64,000 nucleotides of DNA from Falsirhodobacter sp051195255 (GCF_051195255.1 NZ_JBNJLK010000005.1:62001-126000); one strand, 5' to 3'; positions 26,106-34,283 are shown, counted from the first letter of the stretch. The notes: generated from the letters alone by a model not told the origin. Program-made: numbers and translations.

Positions 26106-26674
26106 TCACTCGGCGGCCTGCGCTTCGACCGAGAGCTTCACCTCGATCTCGTCCGAGACGGCGGGCACGAAGGCGCCCATGTCGAAATCGCTGCGCAGCA
26201 GTTTCGCCGTGGCGGTGAAGCCCATCCACGGCTTGTCCATCATCGGGTGCTGGCCCTGCTGGTTCATCACGGTGTCCAGCACGACGGTTTTTGTCACGCC
26301 GTGGATCGTCAGATCGCCGGTGATCAGCGCGGTCTTGTTGCCCGTCACATCGATGGAGGTGGACTTGAAGGTTACTTCCGGCGCTTCCTCGGCGCCGAAG
26401 AAGTCGGGCGACAGCAGGTGCTTGGTGCGGGCGTCATCGCCCGTGGTCAGCGAGGTGACCGGGAAACTGACATCGACCGAGGAGCCGGCCGGCGCGTCGG
26501 CGTCGAAGTCGATCATGCCTTGAATGCCGCTGAACATGCCCGTCGTCGTGGAGAATCCAAGATGCTCGTAGGTGAAGACGACCTGGCTGTGGCTGGTGTC
26601 GAAGGTTTAGCCCTGGGGGGGGGGGCTGCGAGGGCCGCACCGCCGGCAAGGGCGAAGGCAGTGGTCTTGAACAT
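26106..26674 (-). pseudogene. Broken YceI-family periplasmic protein
   Basis: The fragment starting at 26537 is a YceI-like lipocalin fold (MIDFDADAPAGSSVDVSFPV, TKHLLSPDFFGAEEAPEVTF). Upstream, the same frame encodes TFDTSHSQVVFTYEHLGF, the normal mature N-terminus, but a TAA stop (26609-26611 on the plus strand) precedes it. A signal peptide MFKTTAFALAGGAALAA starts at 26674 in another frame, separated by an 11-base G/C homopolymer (26615-26625). Both a frameshift and a nonsense codon must be repaired to restore the protein, so it is a pseudogene or a sequencing artefact at the homopolymer. Confidence 0.75.
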
Positions 26675-26769
26675 GGGAAAGCTCCGTCTGTACATGGGGA
26701 AAGACATGACCGACCCAGCGGCGGCAGGCGACGTCCGCCCGCGAACAGGATACCCCGATCCACGCACAC

Positions 26770-26797
26770 TTGCGCGGCGGCAGGATGCGTGTATAAG
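26770..26797 (+). promoter_or_regulatory. Candidate rpsF promoter
   Basis: TTGCGC (26770-26775) and TATAAG (26792-26797) are spaced 16 bp, about 100 bp upstream of rpsF. The leader holds a 7-bp stem GGACGGG/CCCGTCC (26843-26849, 26866-26872) that could be the S6:S18 autoregulatory site. Confidence 0.5.
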
Positions 26798-26901
26798 GCC
26801 CCTTCCTTTCCGCATTCACGGATAACCGGCGCAGCCTCTCGTGGACGGGTCGCGGAAAGGCGATGCCCGTCCTATGAAATGCGCCCTGAACAGGAGTGCA
26901 C

Positions 26902-27309
26902 ATGCCGCTTTACGAGCATGTCTTCATCTCGCGTCAGGACCTGTCCAACGCGCAGGCCGAAGGCCTTGTCGAACACTTCTCCACGGTTCTGGCGGACAAC
27001 GGCGGCAAGGTCGTCGAAAGCGAGTACTGGGGCGTCAAGACGATGGCCTACAAGATCAACAAGAACCGCAAGGGCCACTACGCCCTGCTGCGTTCGGACG
27101 CACCGTCGTCCGCCGTGCAGGAAATGGAACGCCTGATGCGCCTGCATGACGACGTGATGCGCGTCCTGACCATCAAGGTCGACGCCCACGAAGAGGGCCC
27201 CTCGGTCCAGATGCAGAAGCGCGACGAGCGTGAAGGCCGTGGCGACCGCCCCGACCGTGGTGATCGCGGCGACCGCGGTGACCGTGGCGGCTTCGGCGGC
27301 CGTCGTTGA
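26902..27309 (+). CDS. rpsF: 30S ribosomal protein S6
   Basis: 135-residue S6, which binds S18 and 16S rRNA in the platform of the 30S subunit. MPLYEHVFISRQDLSNAQ and YWGVKTMAYKINKNRKGHY are conserved. The ATG at 26902 has CAGGAG 5 nt upstream; the in-frame GTG at 26896 overlaps it. The last about 30 residues form a charged tail of repeated DRG units (GDRPDRGDRGDRGDRGGF) beyond the globular domain. It heads the rpsF-rpsR-rplI operon. Confidence 0.98.
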   Translation: MPLYEHVFISRQDLSNAQAEGLVEHFSTVLADNGGKVVESEYWGVKTMAYKINKNRKGHYALLRSDAPSSAVQEMERLMRLHDDVMRVLTIKVDAHEEGPSVQMQKRDEREGRGDRPDRGDRGDRGDRGGFGGRR

Positions 27310-27329
27310 TCCTGAAAGGAACCTGACAC

Positions 27330-27557
27330 ATGGCGAACAAACCGTTTTTCCGTCGTCGTAAAGTCGATCCGTTCGGGGGCGAGAACGCACCCGCGATCGA
27401 CTACAAGGACACGCGCACCCTTCAGCGCTACATCTCCGAGCGTGGCAAGATCGTGCCGTCGCGCATCACGGCCGTTTCGGCCAAGAACCAGCGCAAGCTG
27501 GCCGCAGCGATCAAGCGCGCGCGCTTCCTCGCCCTGCTGCCCTACGCTGTGAAGTGA
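27330..27557 (+). CDS. rpsR: 30S ribosomal protein S18
   Basis: 75-residue S18, S6 partner in the small subunit. It contains DYKDTRTLQRYISERGKIVPSR-type core and ends AAAIKRARFLALLPYAVK, as in bacterial S18. It lacks the cysteine zinc-binding pattern seen in some S18 forms. It lies 20 nt after rpsF and 10 nt before rplI. Confidence 0.98.
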   Translation: MANKPFFRRRKVDPFGGENAPAIDYKDTRTLQRYISERGKIVPSRITAVSAKNQRKLAAAIKRARFLALLPYAVK

Positions 27558-27567
27558 GGATCGACTG

Positions 27568-28149
27568 ATGCAAGTTATCCTTCTGCAACGCGTGGCCAAG
27601 CTGGGCCAGATGGGCGATGTCGTGTCCGTCAAGGACGGCTACGCCCGCAACTTCCTGCTGCCGCAAGGCAAGGCGCTGCGCGCCAACGACATGAACATCA
27701 AGTCGTTCGAAGCCCGCAAGGCACAGCTGGAAACCGAAAACCTCGAAACCCGCAAGGAAGCCGAGGCGGTTGGCGAAAAGCTGGACGGACAGCAGTTCAT
27801 CGTCATCCGCTCCGCTTCGGATGCCGGCGCTCTCTACGGTTCGGTCACCACGCGTGACGTCGCCGACGCGGCCACGGCCAACGGTTTCACCGTCGACCGC
27901 AGCCTGGTTGTTCTGGACCGTCCGATCAAGGATCTGGGTCTGCACCCGGTGACCATCGTCCTGCACCCGGAAGTGTCCGTGAAAGTGTCGATCAACGTCG
28001 CACGTTCGCAGGAAGAAGCTGAACTGCAGGCTTCGGGCAAGTCGATCCAGGAACTGGCCGCTGAAGAAGAAGCGGCTGCCGAGTTCGAGATCTCGGAACT
28101 CTTCGACGATCTGGGCGGCGCCCAAGACGACGAGGACGACGACCGCTAA
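27568..28149 (+). CDS. rplI: 50S ribosomal protein L9
   Basis: 193-residue L9 with the N-terminal RNA-binding domain (MQVILLQRVAKLGQMGDVV, DGYARNFLLPQGKAL), a long connecting helix, and the C-terminal domain (SVTTRDVADA). It is longer than the E. coli protein because of a highly acidic tail (EEEAAAEFEISELFDD, then an Asp-rich end), common in alphaproteobacteria. Last gene of the operon before a terminator. Confidence 0.98.
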   Translation: MQVILLQRVAKLGQMGDVVSVKDGYARNFLLPQGKALRANDMNIKSFEARKAQLETENLETRKEAEAVGEKLDGQQFIVIRSASDAGALYGSVTTRDVADAATANGFTVDRSLVVLDRPIKDLGLHPVTIVLHPEVSVKVSINVARSQEEAELQASGKSIQELAAEEEAAAEFEISELFDDLGGAQDDEDDDR

Positions 28150-28175
28150 GGTTTTCAAAGGCCGATGCCTTTTTG

Positions 28176-28201
28176 CCGCGTCCCTTCGGGGGCGCGGTTT
28201 T
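28176..28201 (+). terminator. Terminator of rpsF-rpsR-rplI
   Basis: Nine-pair stem CCGCGTCCC/GGGGCGCGG (one G-T wobble) with TTCG loop and four T, 27 nt after rplI. Confidence 0.88.
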
Positions 28202-28357
28202 CATTTGGGGAACGCCATCGGCGGGTTTGCGTTGCTGTTTCAGAAGTGATGGAACAGGAGATGGACGGGCGCGGCTTCGACGGGCGAAGACTGCCAGACC
28301 GCAGGGTCGGGTGTGGCCTCCGGGGTTTGCGCTTCTTCTGTCAAAGAGGAATCGACC

Positions 28358-29344
28358 ATGCCGCAAAACGTCGCCCCGGCCCCGTTGCCCGAAAAGACGC
28401 CCCCTGTCGGGCGGGAGGCGAATTCCCCTAGGCAGATTCCGGCACGGGGGTGGTGGCAGATCGGCCAACGCGTCTTCAACGCGGTGATGGAGGACCGGGT
28501 GCTGGCCGTGGCTGCGGGCATGACTTTCTTCCTGCTTCTCGCGCTGGTTCCGGCCATTTCGGCCTTTGTCTCGATCTATGGCCTGTTTGCGGACCGGGCG
28601 ACGGTGATGGATCACCTGGCCCTGATGGACCAGGTCGTGCCGTCCGACACCATGTCGATCGTGGCGGATCAGGTGAAACGTATTGCCTCCACCGACGCGG
28701 CCACGATGACCTTCGCCTCCATCTCGTCGTTGCTGATCGCGATGTGGTCGGCCAACAGCGGCGTGAAGGCCATGATCGAGGCGTTGAACGTCGCCTACAA
28801 CGAGGTGGAGAAACGCTCGTTCCTCATGCTCAACGTCATCTCGCTGGCGCTGATGTTCGCCTGCGTGGCGCTGATCCTGGTGATGATCGCGACCGTCGCC
28901 GTTCTGCCCGCCGTCCTGTCCTTCATGCACATCGAAGCGAAAAGCGAGACGGCGATCGCCCTGCTGATCCGCTGGCCGGTCATCTTCCTTGTCATGATGA
29001 GCACGCTGGCCGGGCTTTACCGCTTCGCCCCCAGCCGGGCGGCCGCACGATGGCGCTGGATCAGCCCCGGGGCGGTCTTCGCCTCGGTGTCGCTGGTCAT
29101 CTTCTCGATGCTGTTTTCGTTTTACGCGTCGAACTTCGCGGAATTCAACGAAACCTATGGTTCACTGGGCGCCGTGATGGGCCTGCTCACCTGGTTGTGG
29201 CTGTCGTCGGTGATCGTGCTCGTGGGGGCCGAGATCAACTCGGAAGCGGAAAAACAGACCAACAAGGACAGCACCACCGGTCCGTCCGTGCCGATGGGGG
29301 AGCGCGAGGCCCACGCGGCGGATCATGTGGCAAAGGGGGCCTGA
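28358..29344 (+). CDS. YihY/BrkB-family membrane protein
   Basis: 328-residue inner-membrane protein of the YihY/BrkB family, often annotated as virulence factor BrkB or ribonuclease BN-like without good functional proof. Six helices are apparent: about VLAVAAGMTFFLLLALVPAI, MTFASISSLLIAMWSANSG, LNVISLALMFACVALILVMI, WPVIFLVMMSTLAGLY, PGAVFASVSLVIFSMLFSF and AVMGLLTWLWLSSVIVLVGA. The EALNVAYNEVEKRSF loop and GAEINSEAEKQT end are family hallmarks. The ATG at 28358 follows AGAGG. The function remains uncertain. Confidence 0.88.
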   Translation: MPQNVAPAPLPEKTPPVGREANSPRQIPARGWWQIGQRVFNAVMEDRVLAVAAGMTFFLLLALVPAISAFVSIYGLFADRATVMDHLALMDQVVPSDTMSIVADQVKRIASTDAATMTFASISSLLIAMWSANSGVKAMIEALNVAYNEVEKRSFLMLNVISLALMFACVALILVMIATVAVLPAVLSFMHIEAKSETAIALLIRWPVIFLVMMSTLAGLYRFAPSRAAARWRWISPGAVFASVSLVIFSMLFSFYASNFAEFNETYGSLGAVMGLLTWLWLSSVIVLVGAEINSEAEKQTNKDSTTGPSVPMGEREAHAADHVAKGA

Positions 29345-29366
29345 ACCCCCTTCGCCCTTAGCGGGA

Positions 29367-30344
29367 TCAGAAGTCCCAGTCTTCGTCTTCCGTCGCGACG
29401 GCCTTGCCGATCACGTAAGAGGAGCCGGAGCCCGAGAAGAAGTCGTGGTTTTCGTCCGAGTTCGGCGACAGGGCCGCAAGGATCGCCGGGTTCACATCTG
29501 TCACCGAAGACGGGAACAGCGCCTCGTAACCAAGGTTCATCAGCGCCTTGTTGGCGTTGTAGTGCAGGAACTTCTTCACGTCCTCGGACAGGCCGACGCC
29601 GTCATACAGTTCCTCGGTATAGGCTTCCTCGACCTCATACAGGTCGAACATCATCGCGAAGGCGAAATCCTTGATCTCGGCACGCTCGGCTTCGGTCACC
29701 TTCTCCAGCGCGCGCTGGAACTTGTAGCCGATGTAATAGCCGTGCACCGCCTCGTCCCGGATGATCAGGCGGATCAGGTCGGCGGTGTTGGTCAGCTTGG
29801 CGCGGCTGGACCAGTGCATCGGCAGGTAGAAGCCCGAATAGAACATGAAGGATTCAAGGAACACGCTGGCGACCTTGCGGCGCAGCGGGTCGGCGGACTT
29901 GTAATGCTCCAGCACCAGGCGCGCCTTCTTCTGAAGGTGCGTGTTCTCCTCGGACCAGCGGAAGGCCTCGTCGATGGCCTGCGTGCTGCACAGCGTGGAG
30001 AAGATGGAGGAATAGGACCGCGCATGGACCGATTCCATGAACGCGATGTTGGTCAGCACCGCCTCTTCATGCGGCGTGACGGCGTCGGGCATCATCGCCA
30101 TCGCCCCGACCGACGCCTGAACCGTGTCCAGCATCGTCAGGCCGGTGAAAACCCGGATCGTCAGCTGCTGTTCGTAATCGGTCAGCGTGGCCCAGGACGG
30201 GATGTCGTTTGACAGCGGCACCTTTTCCGGCAGCCAGAAGTTCGAGGTCAGGCGGTTCCAGACCGTTAGGTCCGTGTCGTCCTGAATGCGGTTCCAGTTG
30301 ACGGCACGCGTGGGCGTGCGGCGTAGGGGGGGCTGCGCGTTCAT
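29367..30344 (-). CDS. nrdF: Class Ib ribonucleotide reductase beta
   Basis: 325-residue NrdF, the dimetal-tyrosyl radical subunit (Mn2 or Fe2) of class Ib RNR, making deoxynucleotides aerobically. NWNRIQDDTDLTVWNRLTSN at the start, ANIAFMESVHARSYSSIF-like metal/tyrosine region (here TNIAFMESVHARSYSSIF), and VHGYYIGYKFQ are characteristic. The C-terminal acidic tail EDEDWDF docks to NrdE. The ATG at 30344 follows AGGA. It is separated from nrdE by a 132-bp gap with its own candidate promoter, an inverted repeat and a DnaA box. Confidence 0.96.
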   Translation of the reverse strand: MNAQPPLRRTPTRAVNWNRIQDDTDLTVWNRLTSNFWLPEKVPLSNDIPSWATLTDYEQQLTIRVFTGLTMLDTVQASVGAMAMMPDAVTPHEEAVLTNIAFMESVHARSYSSIFSTLCSTQAIDEAFRWSEENTHLQKKARLVLEHYKSADPLRRKVASVFLESFMFYSGFYLPMHWSSRAKLTNTADLIRLIIRDEAVHGYYIGYKFQRALEKVTEAERAEIKDFAFAMMFDLYEVEEAYTEELYDGVGLSEDVKKFLHYNANKALMNLGYEALFPSSVTDVNPAILAALSPNSDENHDFFSGSGSSYVIGKAVATEDEDWDF

Positions 30345-30422
30345 GTGGGTGTTCCTGTCGCATAAGCCGCCCGAAGGCCGCCTTGAGTCGCTTTGCAACA
30401 GTTTATCTTCGAACGCGAGCGA

Positions 30423-30467
30423 GGGAAACCACCCATCTCGTTTATCCACAAGATATAGCGGTTTCCC
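30423..30467 (-). promoter_or_regulatory. nrdE-nrdF regulatory region with DnaA box
   Basis: TTATCCACA (30442-30450) is a perfect DnaA box. It overlaps CCACAAGATATAGCGG (30446-30461), which matches 12 of 16 positions of the NrdR consensus ACACWATATATWGTGT when W is read as A/T. On the minus strand the same site supplies a possible -10 TATATC for nrdF with weak -35 GTGATA. The whole lies between perfect inverted arms GGGAAACC (30423-30430) and GGTTTCCC (30460-30467). Confidence 0.55.
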
Positions 30468-30476
30468 TTTTCGTTA

Positions 30477-32624
30477 TCACAAGGTGCAGCTGACGCAGCC
30501 CTCGACCTCGGTGCCTTCCAGCGCAAGCTGGCGCAGGCGGATGTAGTAGATCGTCTTGATGCCCTTCTTCCAGGCGTAGATCTGGGCGCGGTTGATGTCG
30601 CGGGTCGTGGCCGTGTCCTTGAAGAACAGCGTCAGCGACAGGCCTTGGTCCACATGCTCGGTCGCGGCGGCATAGGTGTCGATGATCTTCTCCGGCCCAA
30701 TCTCGTAGGCGTCCTGATAATATTCCAGGTTGTCGTTGTCCATGAAGGCGGCCGGATAGTAGACGCGGCCGATTTTGCCTTCCTTGCGGATCTCGATCTT
30801 CGACACGATCGGGTGGATCGAGGAGGTGGAGTTGTTGATGTAGCTGATCGACCCCGTCGGCGGCACGGCCTGCAGGTTGCGGTTGTAAAGCCCGCCCGCC
30901 ATCACCTTCGCCTTCAGGTCCGCCCAGTCGGCACGGGTCGGCAGCGCCACCCCGAACTTTGCGAACAGCGCGGTGACGGTATCCGTCTCCGGCAGCCAGT
31001 CCTGCTCGGTGTATTTGTCGAAGAACTCGCCCGACGCGTATTTCGACTGATCGAAGCCCTTGAAGCTCTGCTTCCGCTCCACCGCCAGCAGGTTCGACGC
31101 GCGGATCGCGTGGAAGGCGATGGCGGCGAAATAGACGCGGGTGAAGTCGATGCCCTCCGTCGATCCGTAATGGATCCGTTCGCGCGCCAGGAAGCCGTGC
31201 AGGTTCATCTGGCCCAAGCCGATGGCGTGCGATTCATCGTTCCCGCGACGGATCGAGGGGACAGAGTCGATCGCCGACATCACCGATACGGCCGTCAGCG
31301 CGCGTACGGCGGTTTCCACGGTCTTGCCGAAATCCGGGCCGTCCATGGTCTTGGCGATGTTGAGTGAGCCGAGGTTGCAGGAGATGTCGGTCCCGAGGTG
31401 CTTGTAGCTCAGGTCCTCGTTGAATTCCGACGCCTCGTTGACCTGCAGGATCTCCGAGCAGAGGTTCGACATGGTGATGCGGCCCGCGACGGGGTTCGCA
31501 CGGTTCACCGTGTCTTCGAACATGATGTAGGGATAGCCGCTTTCGAACTGGATCTCGGCGATGATCTGGAAGAAGTCGCGCGCCTTGATCTTCTTTTTCT
31601 TGATGCGCGGGTTGTCCACCATCTCGCGGTATTTCTCGGTGACCGAGATTTCGGAGAAGGGAACGCCATAGACCTTCTGGATGTCGTGCGGCGAGAAGAG
31701 GTACATGTCCTCGTTCTTCTTCGCCAGTTCGAAGGTGATGTCCGGGATCACGACGCCCAAGGACAGCGTCTTGATGCGGATCTTCTCGTCCGCGTTCTCG
31801 CGCTTGGTATCAAGGAACTTCAGGATGTCCGGATGGTGGCAGTTCAGATACACCGCGCCTGCGCCCTGACGCGCGCCCAGCTGGTTGGCGTAGGAGAACG
31901 AATCCTCCAGCAGCTTCATCACCGGGATCACGCCCGAGGACTGGTTCTCGATCCCCTTGATGGGGGCGCCTGCCTCGCGCAGGTTGGTCAGCATAAGGGC
32001 CACGCCGCCGCCGCGCTTGGACAGCTGCAGGGCCGAGTTGATGGACCGCCCGATCGATTCCATGTTGTCTTCCAGACGCAGCAGGAAGCAGGAGATCAGC
32101 TCTCCGCGTTGCTTTTTCCCGGCGTTCAGGAAGGTGGGGGTGGCCGGCTGGAAGCGGCCGTTCATGACCTCCTCCATCAGCTGCATGGCCAGCGTCTCGT
32201 CGCCTTGGGCCAGCGCCAGCGCCAGCATGACGACGCGATCCTCGTACCGTTCAAGGTAGCGTTTGCCGTCCTTCGTCTTCAGCGTGTAGCTGGTGTAATA
32301 CTTGAACGCGCCCAGGAAGGTCGGGAAGCGGAACTTGCAGGCATAGGCCGCGTCCCAGATCCCGCGCAGGAAGGGGCGGGAATACTGGTCCAGCACCTCG
32401 GTCTCGTAATACCCCTCGCGGACCAGATAGCCGAGCTTTTCTTCCAGCGAATGGAAGAAGACCGTGTTCTGGTTCACGTGCTGAAGGAAATACTCCTTCG
32501 CCGCGCGCCGGTCCGCGTCGAAGCGGATCTTGCCGTCCGCATCGTACAGGTTCAGCATCGCGTTCAACGCGTGATAATCCAGCGAAGACGACTCTACGGG
32601 CCGATCGAGCGTTGCCGTGTCCAA
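30477..32624 (-). CDS. nrdE: Class Ib ribonucleotide reductase alpha
   Basis: 715-residue catalytic subunit reducing NDPs. The N-terminal LDYHALNAMLNLYDADGKI is typical of NrdE and no ATP cone precedes it, as in class Ib. Active-site features include NLCSEILQVNEASEF (Cys), GQMNLHGFLARERIHYG and a C-terminal redox pair CVSC near the end. The frame opens with TTG at 32624, preceded by AAGGA, and overlaps the 3' end of nrdI by 31 nt. NrdH is the likely electron donor. Confidence 0.97.
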   Translation of the reverse strand: MDTATLDRPVESSSLDYHALNAMLNLYDADGKIRFDADRRAAKEYFLQHVNQNTVFFHSLEEKLGYLVREGYYETEVLDQYSRPFLRGIWDAAYACKFRFPTFLGAFKYYTSYTLKTKDGKRYLERYEDRVVMLALALAQGDETLAMQLMEEVMNGRFQPATPTFLNAGKKQRGELISCFLLRLEDNMESIGRSINSALQLSKRGGGVALMLTNLREAGAPIKGIENQSSGVIPVMKLLEDSFSYANQLGARQGAGAVYLNCHHPDILKFLDTKRENADEKIRIKTLSLGVVIPDITFELAKKNEDMYLFSPHDIQKVYGVPFSEISVTEKYREMVDNPRIKKKKIKARDFFQIIAEIQFESGYPYIMFEDTVNRANPVAGRITMSNLCSEILQVNEASEFNEDLSYKHLGTDISCNLGSLNIAKTMDGPDFGKTVETAVRALTAVSVMSAIDSVPSIRRGNDESHAIGLGQMNLHGFLARERIHYGSTEGIDFTRVYFAAIAFHAIRASNLLAVERKQSFKGFDQSKYASGEFFDKYTEQDWLPETDTVTALFAKFGVALPTRADWADLKAKVMAGGLYNRNLQAVPPTGSISYINNSTSSIHPIVSKIEIRKEGKIGRVYYPAAFMDNDNLEYYQDAYEIGPEKIIDTYAAATEHVDQGLSLTLFFKDTATTRDINRAQIYAWKKGIKTIYYIRLRQLALEGTEVEGCVSCTL

Positions 32625-33010
32625 AACGTTTCCAATCCTTGCCTGACGCGCGCCACATCTTCTTCGGTGCCGGCGAGTTCAAATGTGTAGAGCAGGGGGA
32701 CGTGGCATTTCGTGGCGATGATCTTGCCCGCCAAGGCGAAATGTTCCCCGAAATTCAGGTTACCCGTGCCGATGACGCCACGGATCAGGGCCCGGTTCGC
32801 CGGGTCGTTCAGGAAACGGATCACGGGCTTGGCGACCGCGCCATGCCCTTCACCGTCGGAATAGCTGGGGGTGATCAGGACATACGGCTCCGTCACCCGC
32901 GTTTCTGCGTTGATCCGCGTGGCGGGAAGACCCAGCCGTTCCACGAACCGCCGCGTGTTGCCCGAGCCGGAGGAGTAGTAGACCAGCCCCCCGATGCCCG
33001 GCCCGGTCAC
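32594..33010 (-). CDS. nrdI: Flavodoxin-like NrdI
   Basis: 138-residue NrdI, the flavodoxin-fold activator that supplies oxidant for assembling the Mn2-tyrosyl cofactor in NrdF. YYSSGSGNTRRFVERLG is the FMN phosphate loop; GVIGTGNLNFGEHFALAG is the second flavin loop. The start appears to be GTG, 3 nt after the nrdH stop. Presence of NrdI implies manganese-capable RNR activity. Confidence 0.95.
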   Translation of the reverse strand: MTGPGIGGLVYYSSGSGNTRRFVERLGLPATRINAETRVTEPYVLITPSYSDGEGHGAVAKPVIRFLNDPANRALIRGVIGTGNLNFGEHFALAGKIIATKCHVPLLYTFELAGTEEDVARVRQGLETFWTRQRSIGP

Positions 33011-33013
33011 GTT

Positions 33014-33235
33014 TCAGGCCAGCGCGCCGATCTTGTCGGGACGGAAGCCCGCCCAGTGATCGGTGCCCGCCACGACAACCGGCGCCTGGCGATAGCCCAT
33101 GCCGGTCACCAGCTCCATCGCCGCCGCATCTTCCGACAGGTCGATGATGGTGTATGCGATTCCCTGCTTGTCCAGCGCGCGCTTCGTGGCGTCGCATTGC
33201 ACGCAGGCGGGTTTGGAGTAGAGCGTCACGGTCAT
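33014..33235 (-). CDS. nrdH: Glutaredoxin-like NrdH
   Basis: 73-residue NrdH redoxin, a glutaredoxin-sized protein with thioredoxin-like activity that reduces NrdE. The redox pair is Cys11-Val-Gln-Cys14 in SKPACVQCDATKRAL, and the C-terminal HWAGFRPDKI is characteristic. The ATG at 33235 follows AGGA. First gene of the minus-strand nrdHIEF operon, with a long structured leader of about 220 nt. Confidence 0.95.
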   Translation of the reverse strand: MTVTLYSKPACVQCDATKRALDKQGIAYTIIDLSEDAAAMELVTGMGYRQAPVVVAGTDHWAGFRPDKIGALA

Positions 33236-33326
33236 CGTTTTCGTCCTAATGGAGCGGGCCGGAGCCCCGGCGCCCGACCCCGAAGGCCGGCCACCGGGCC
33301 CCATGCCCGTGGTCATGATCTGGTCG

Positions 33327-33378
33327 AGGGGACCGGGAAGACAGGTTCGACACCACAGGATATGGTGTCGCGTCCCCT
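33327..33378 (-). ncRNA. Structured leader element of nrdHIEF
   Basis: On the minus strand AGGGGAC (33378-33372) pairs with GTCCCCT (33333-33327), enclosing a perfect 8-bp hairpin CGACACCA/TGGTGTCG (33370-33348) and a single-stranded AACCTGTCTTCCCG. More GC-rich stems follow downstream before nrdH. The DNA of the hairpin, CCACAGGATATGGTGT (33353-33368), also resembles an NrdR box at 12 of 16 positions, so it may act as DNA operator, RNA element, or both. Confidence 0.45.
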
Positions 33379-33465
33379 TGGCCGGATGTCGGGCGCCCAA
33401 CAATAAAAGGGCGTTTGGCGATCCTTCGCATCAACCCCTAGGGGGGCATCAGCGCCTCTTGTCTA

Positions 33466-33544
33466 GATATAGCGCCCTGCGATCCGAGTCTCAATCTCGA
33501 ATGCAACGCCCCTGTCAGATTTCGGTGAATGAAGTTGTGGATAA
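33466..33544 (-). promoter_or_regulatory. nrdHIEF promoter and upstream DnaA box
   Basis: On the minus strand -35 TTGAGA (33494-33489) and -10 TATATC (33471-33466) are spaced 17 bp. The segment around the -10 shares the 10-mer CGCTATATCT with the nrdF site. A perfect DnaA box, TGTGGATAA (33536-33544; reverse complement TTATCCACA), lies about 40 bp upstream of the -35. Confidence 0.6.
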
Positions 33545-33758
33545 GTGACACCTCGGTTTGCGCCCTGAACCGGCTGGAACGTCAGGCTTCGCGGGCAAGA
33601 TGTTGGTTCGCTTGAACATCCGGCGCGGGCGGGGCAGGCGGTCCGCGGCCCGTCCTTATCCTCCGGTGGCCACGACGATCTTTTCATCAGACCCCTCGCG
33701 TGATAGCAGGGCGGCGGAACCGGGCCATTGGGGCCCACTGACTGCAAGAGAGACGAAC

Positions 33759-34181
33759 ATGGCCATCGAACGCACCCTTTCGATCATCAAGCCCGACGCG
33801 ACCCGCCGCAACCTGACCGGCAAGATCAACGCGAAGTTCGAGGAAGCCGGCCTGCGCATCGTCGCGCAGAAGCGCCTGCACCTGTCTACGGCGCAAGCCG
33901 GCAAGTTCTATGAAGTGCACGCCGAGCGTCCCTTCTATGGCGAGCTGGTGGAGTTCATGGCGTCCGAGCCGGTCGTCGTGCAGGTTCTGGAAGGTGAAGG
34001 CGCGATCGCCAAGAACCGCGAAGTGATGGGCGCCACCAACCCGGCCAACGCCGATGCCGGTACCATCCGCAAGGAGTTCGCGCTGTCGGTCGGCGAAAAC
34101 TCCGTCCACGGTTCGGACGCGCCGGAAACCGCAAAGGAAGAGATCGCCTTCTTCTTCTCCGGCCTCGAACTGGTCGGCTGA
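33759..34181 (+). CDS. ndk: Nucleoside diphosphate kinase
   Basis: 140-residue NDK, which balances NTP/dNTP pools through a phosphohistidine. His117 in NSVHGSDAPETA is the catalytic residue; MAIERTLSIIKPDATRR is the standard start. It is divergent from nrdHIEF across a 523-bp region, joining two steps of dNTP supply. In-frame codons upstream of 33759 do not resemble the family. A GC-rich hairpin follows the gene. Confidence 0.97.
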   Translation: MAIERTLSIIKPDATRRNLTGKINAKFEEAGLRIVAQKRLHLSTAQAGKFYEVHAERPFYGELVEFMASEPVVVQVLEGEGAIAKNREVMGATNPANADAGTIRKEFALSVGENSVHGSDAPETAKEEIAFFFSGLELVG

Positions 34182-34188
34182 TCCGGCT

Positions 34189-34231
34189 CGGGGCCCTGCA
34201 CAACGTCTGTGCGAACGGGCCCCGAACCTTT
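34189..34231 (+). terminator. Hairpin terminator after ndk
   Basis: CGGGGCCC (34189-34196) pairs with GGGCCCCG (34217-34224), and inner GCAC/GTGC extends the stem. A weak T-run (ACCTTT) follows, so termination may be incomplete. Confidence 0.65.
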
Positions 34232-34283
34232 CCTGTCGCGGCTGCGGGCGTGGGCTTAGGTTTCCGGCTGAAGGAGACCAGAG

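Noticed and set aside
33443..33475. Plus-strand ndk promoter using GATATAGCG
   Set aside because: No -35 is present at 16-19 bp upstream on the plus strand, whereas the minus strand has TTGAGA at exactly 17 bp for nrdH.
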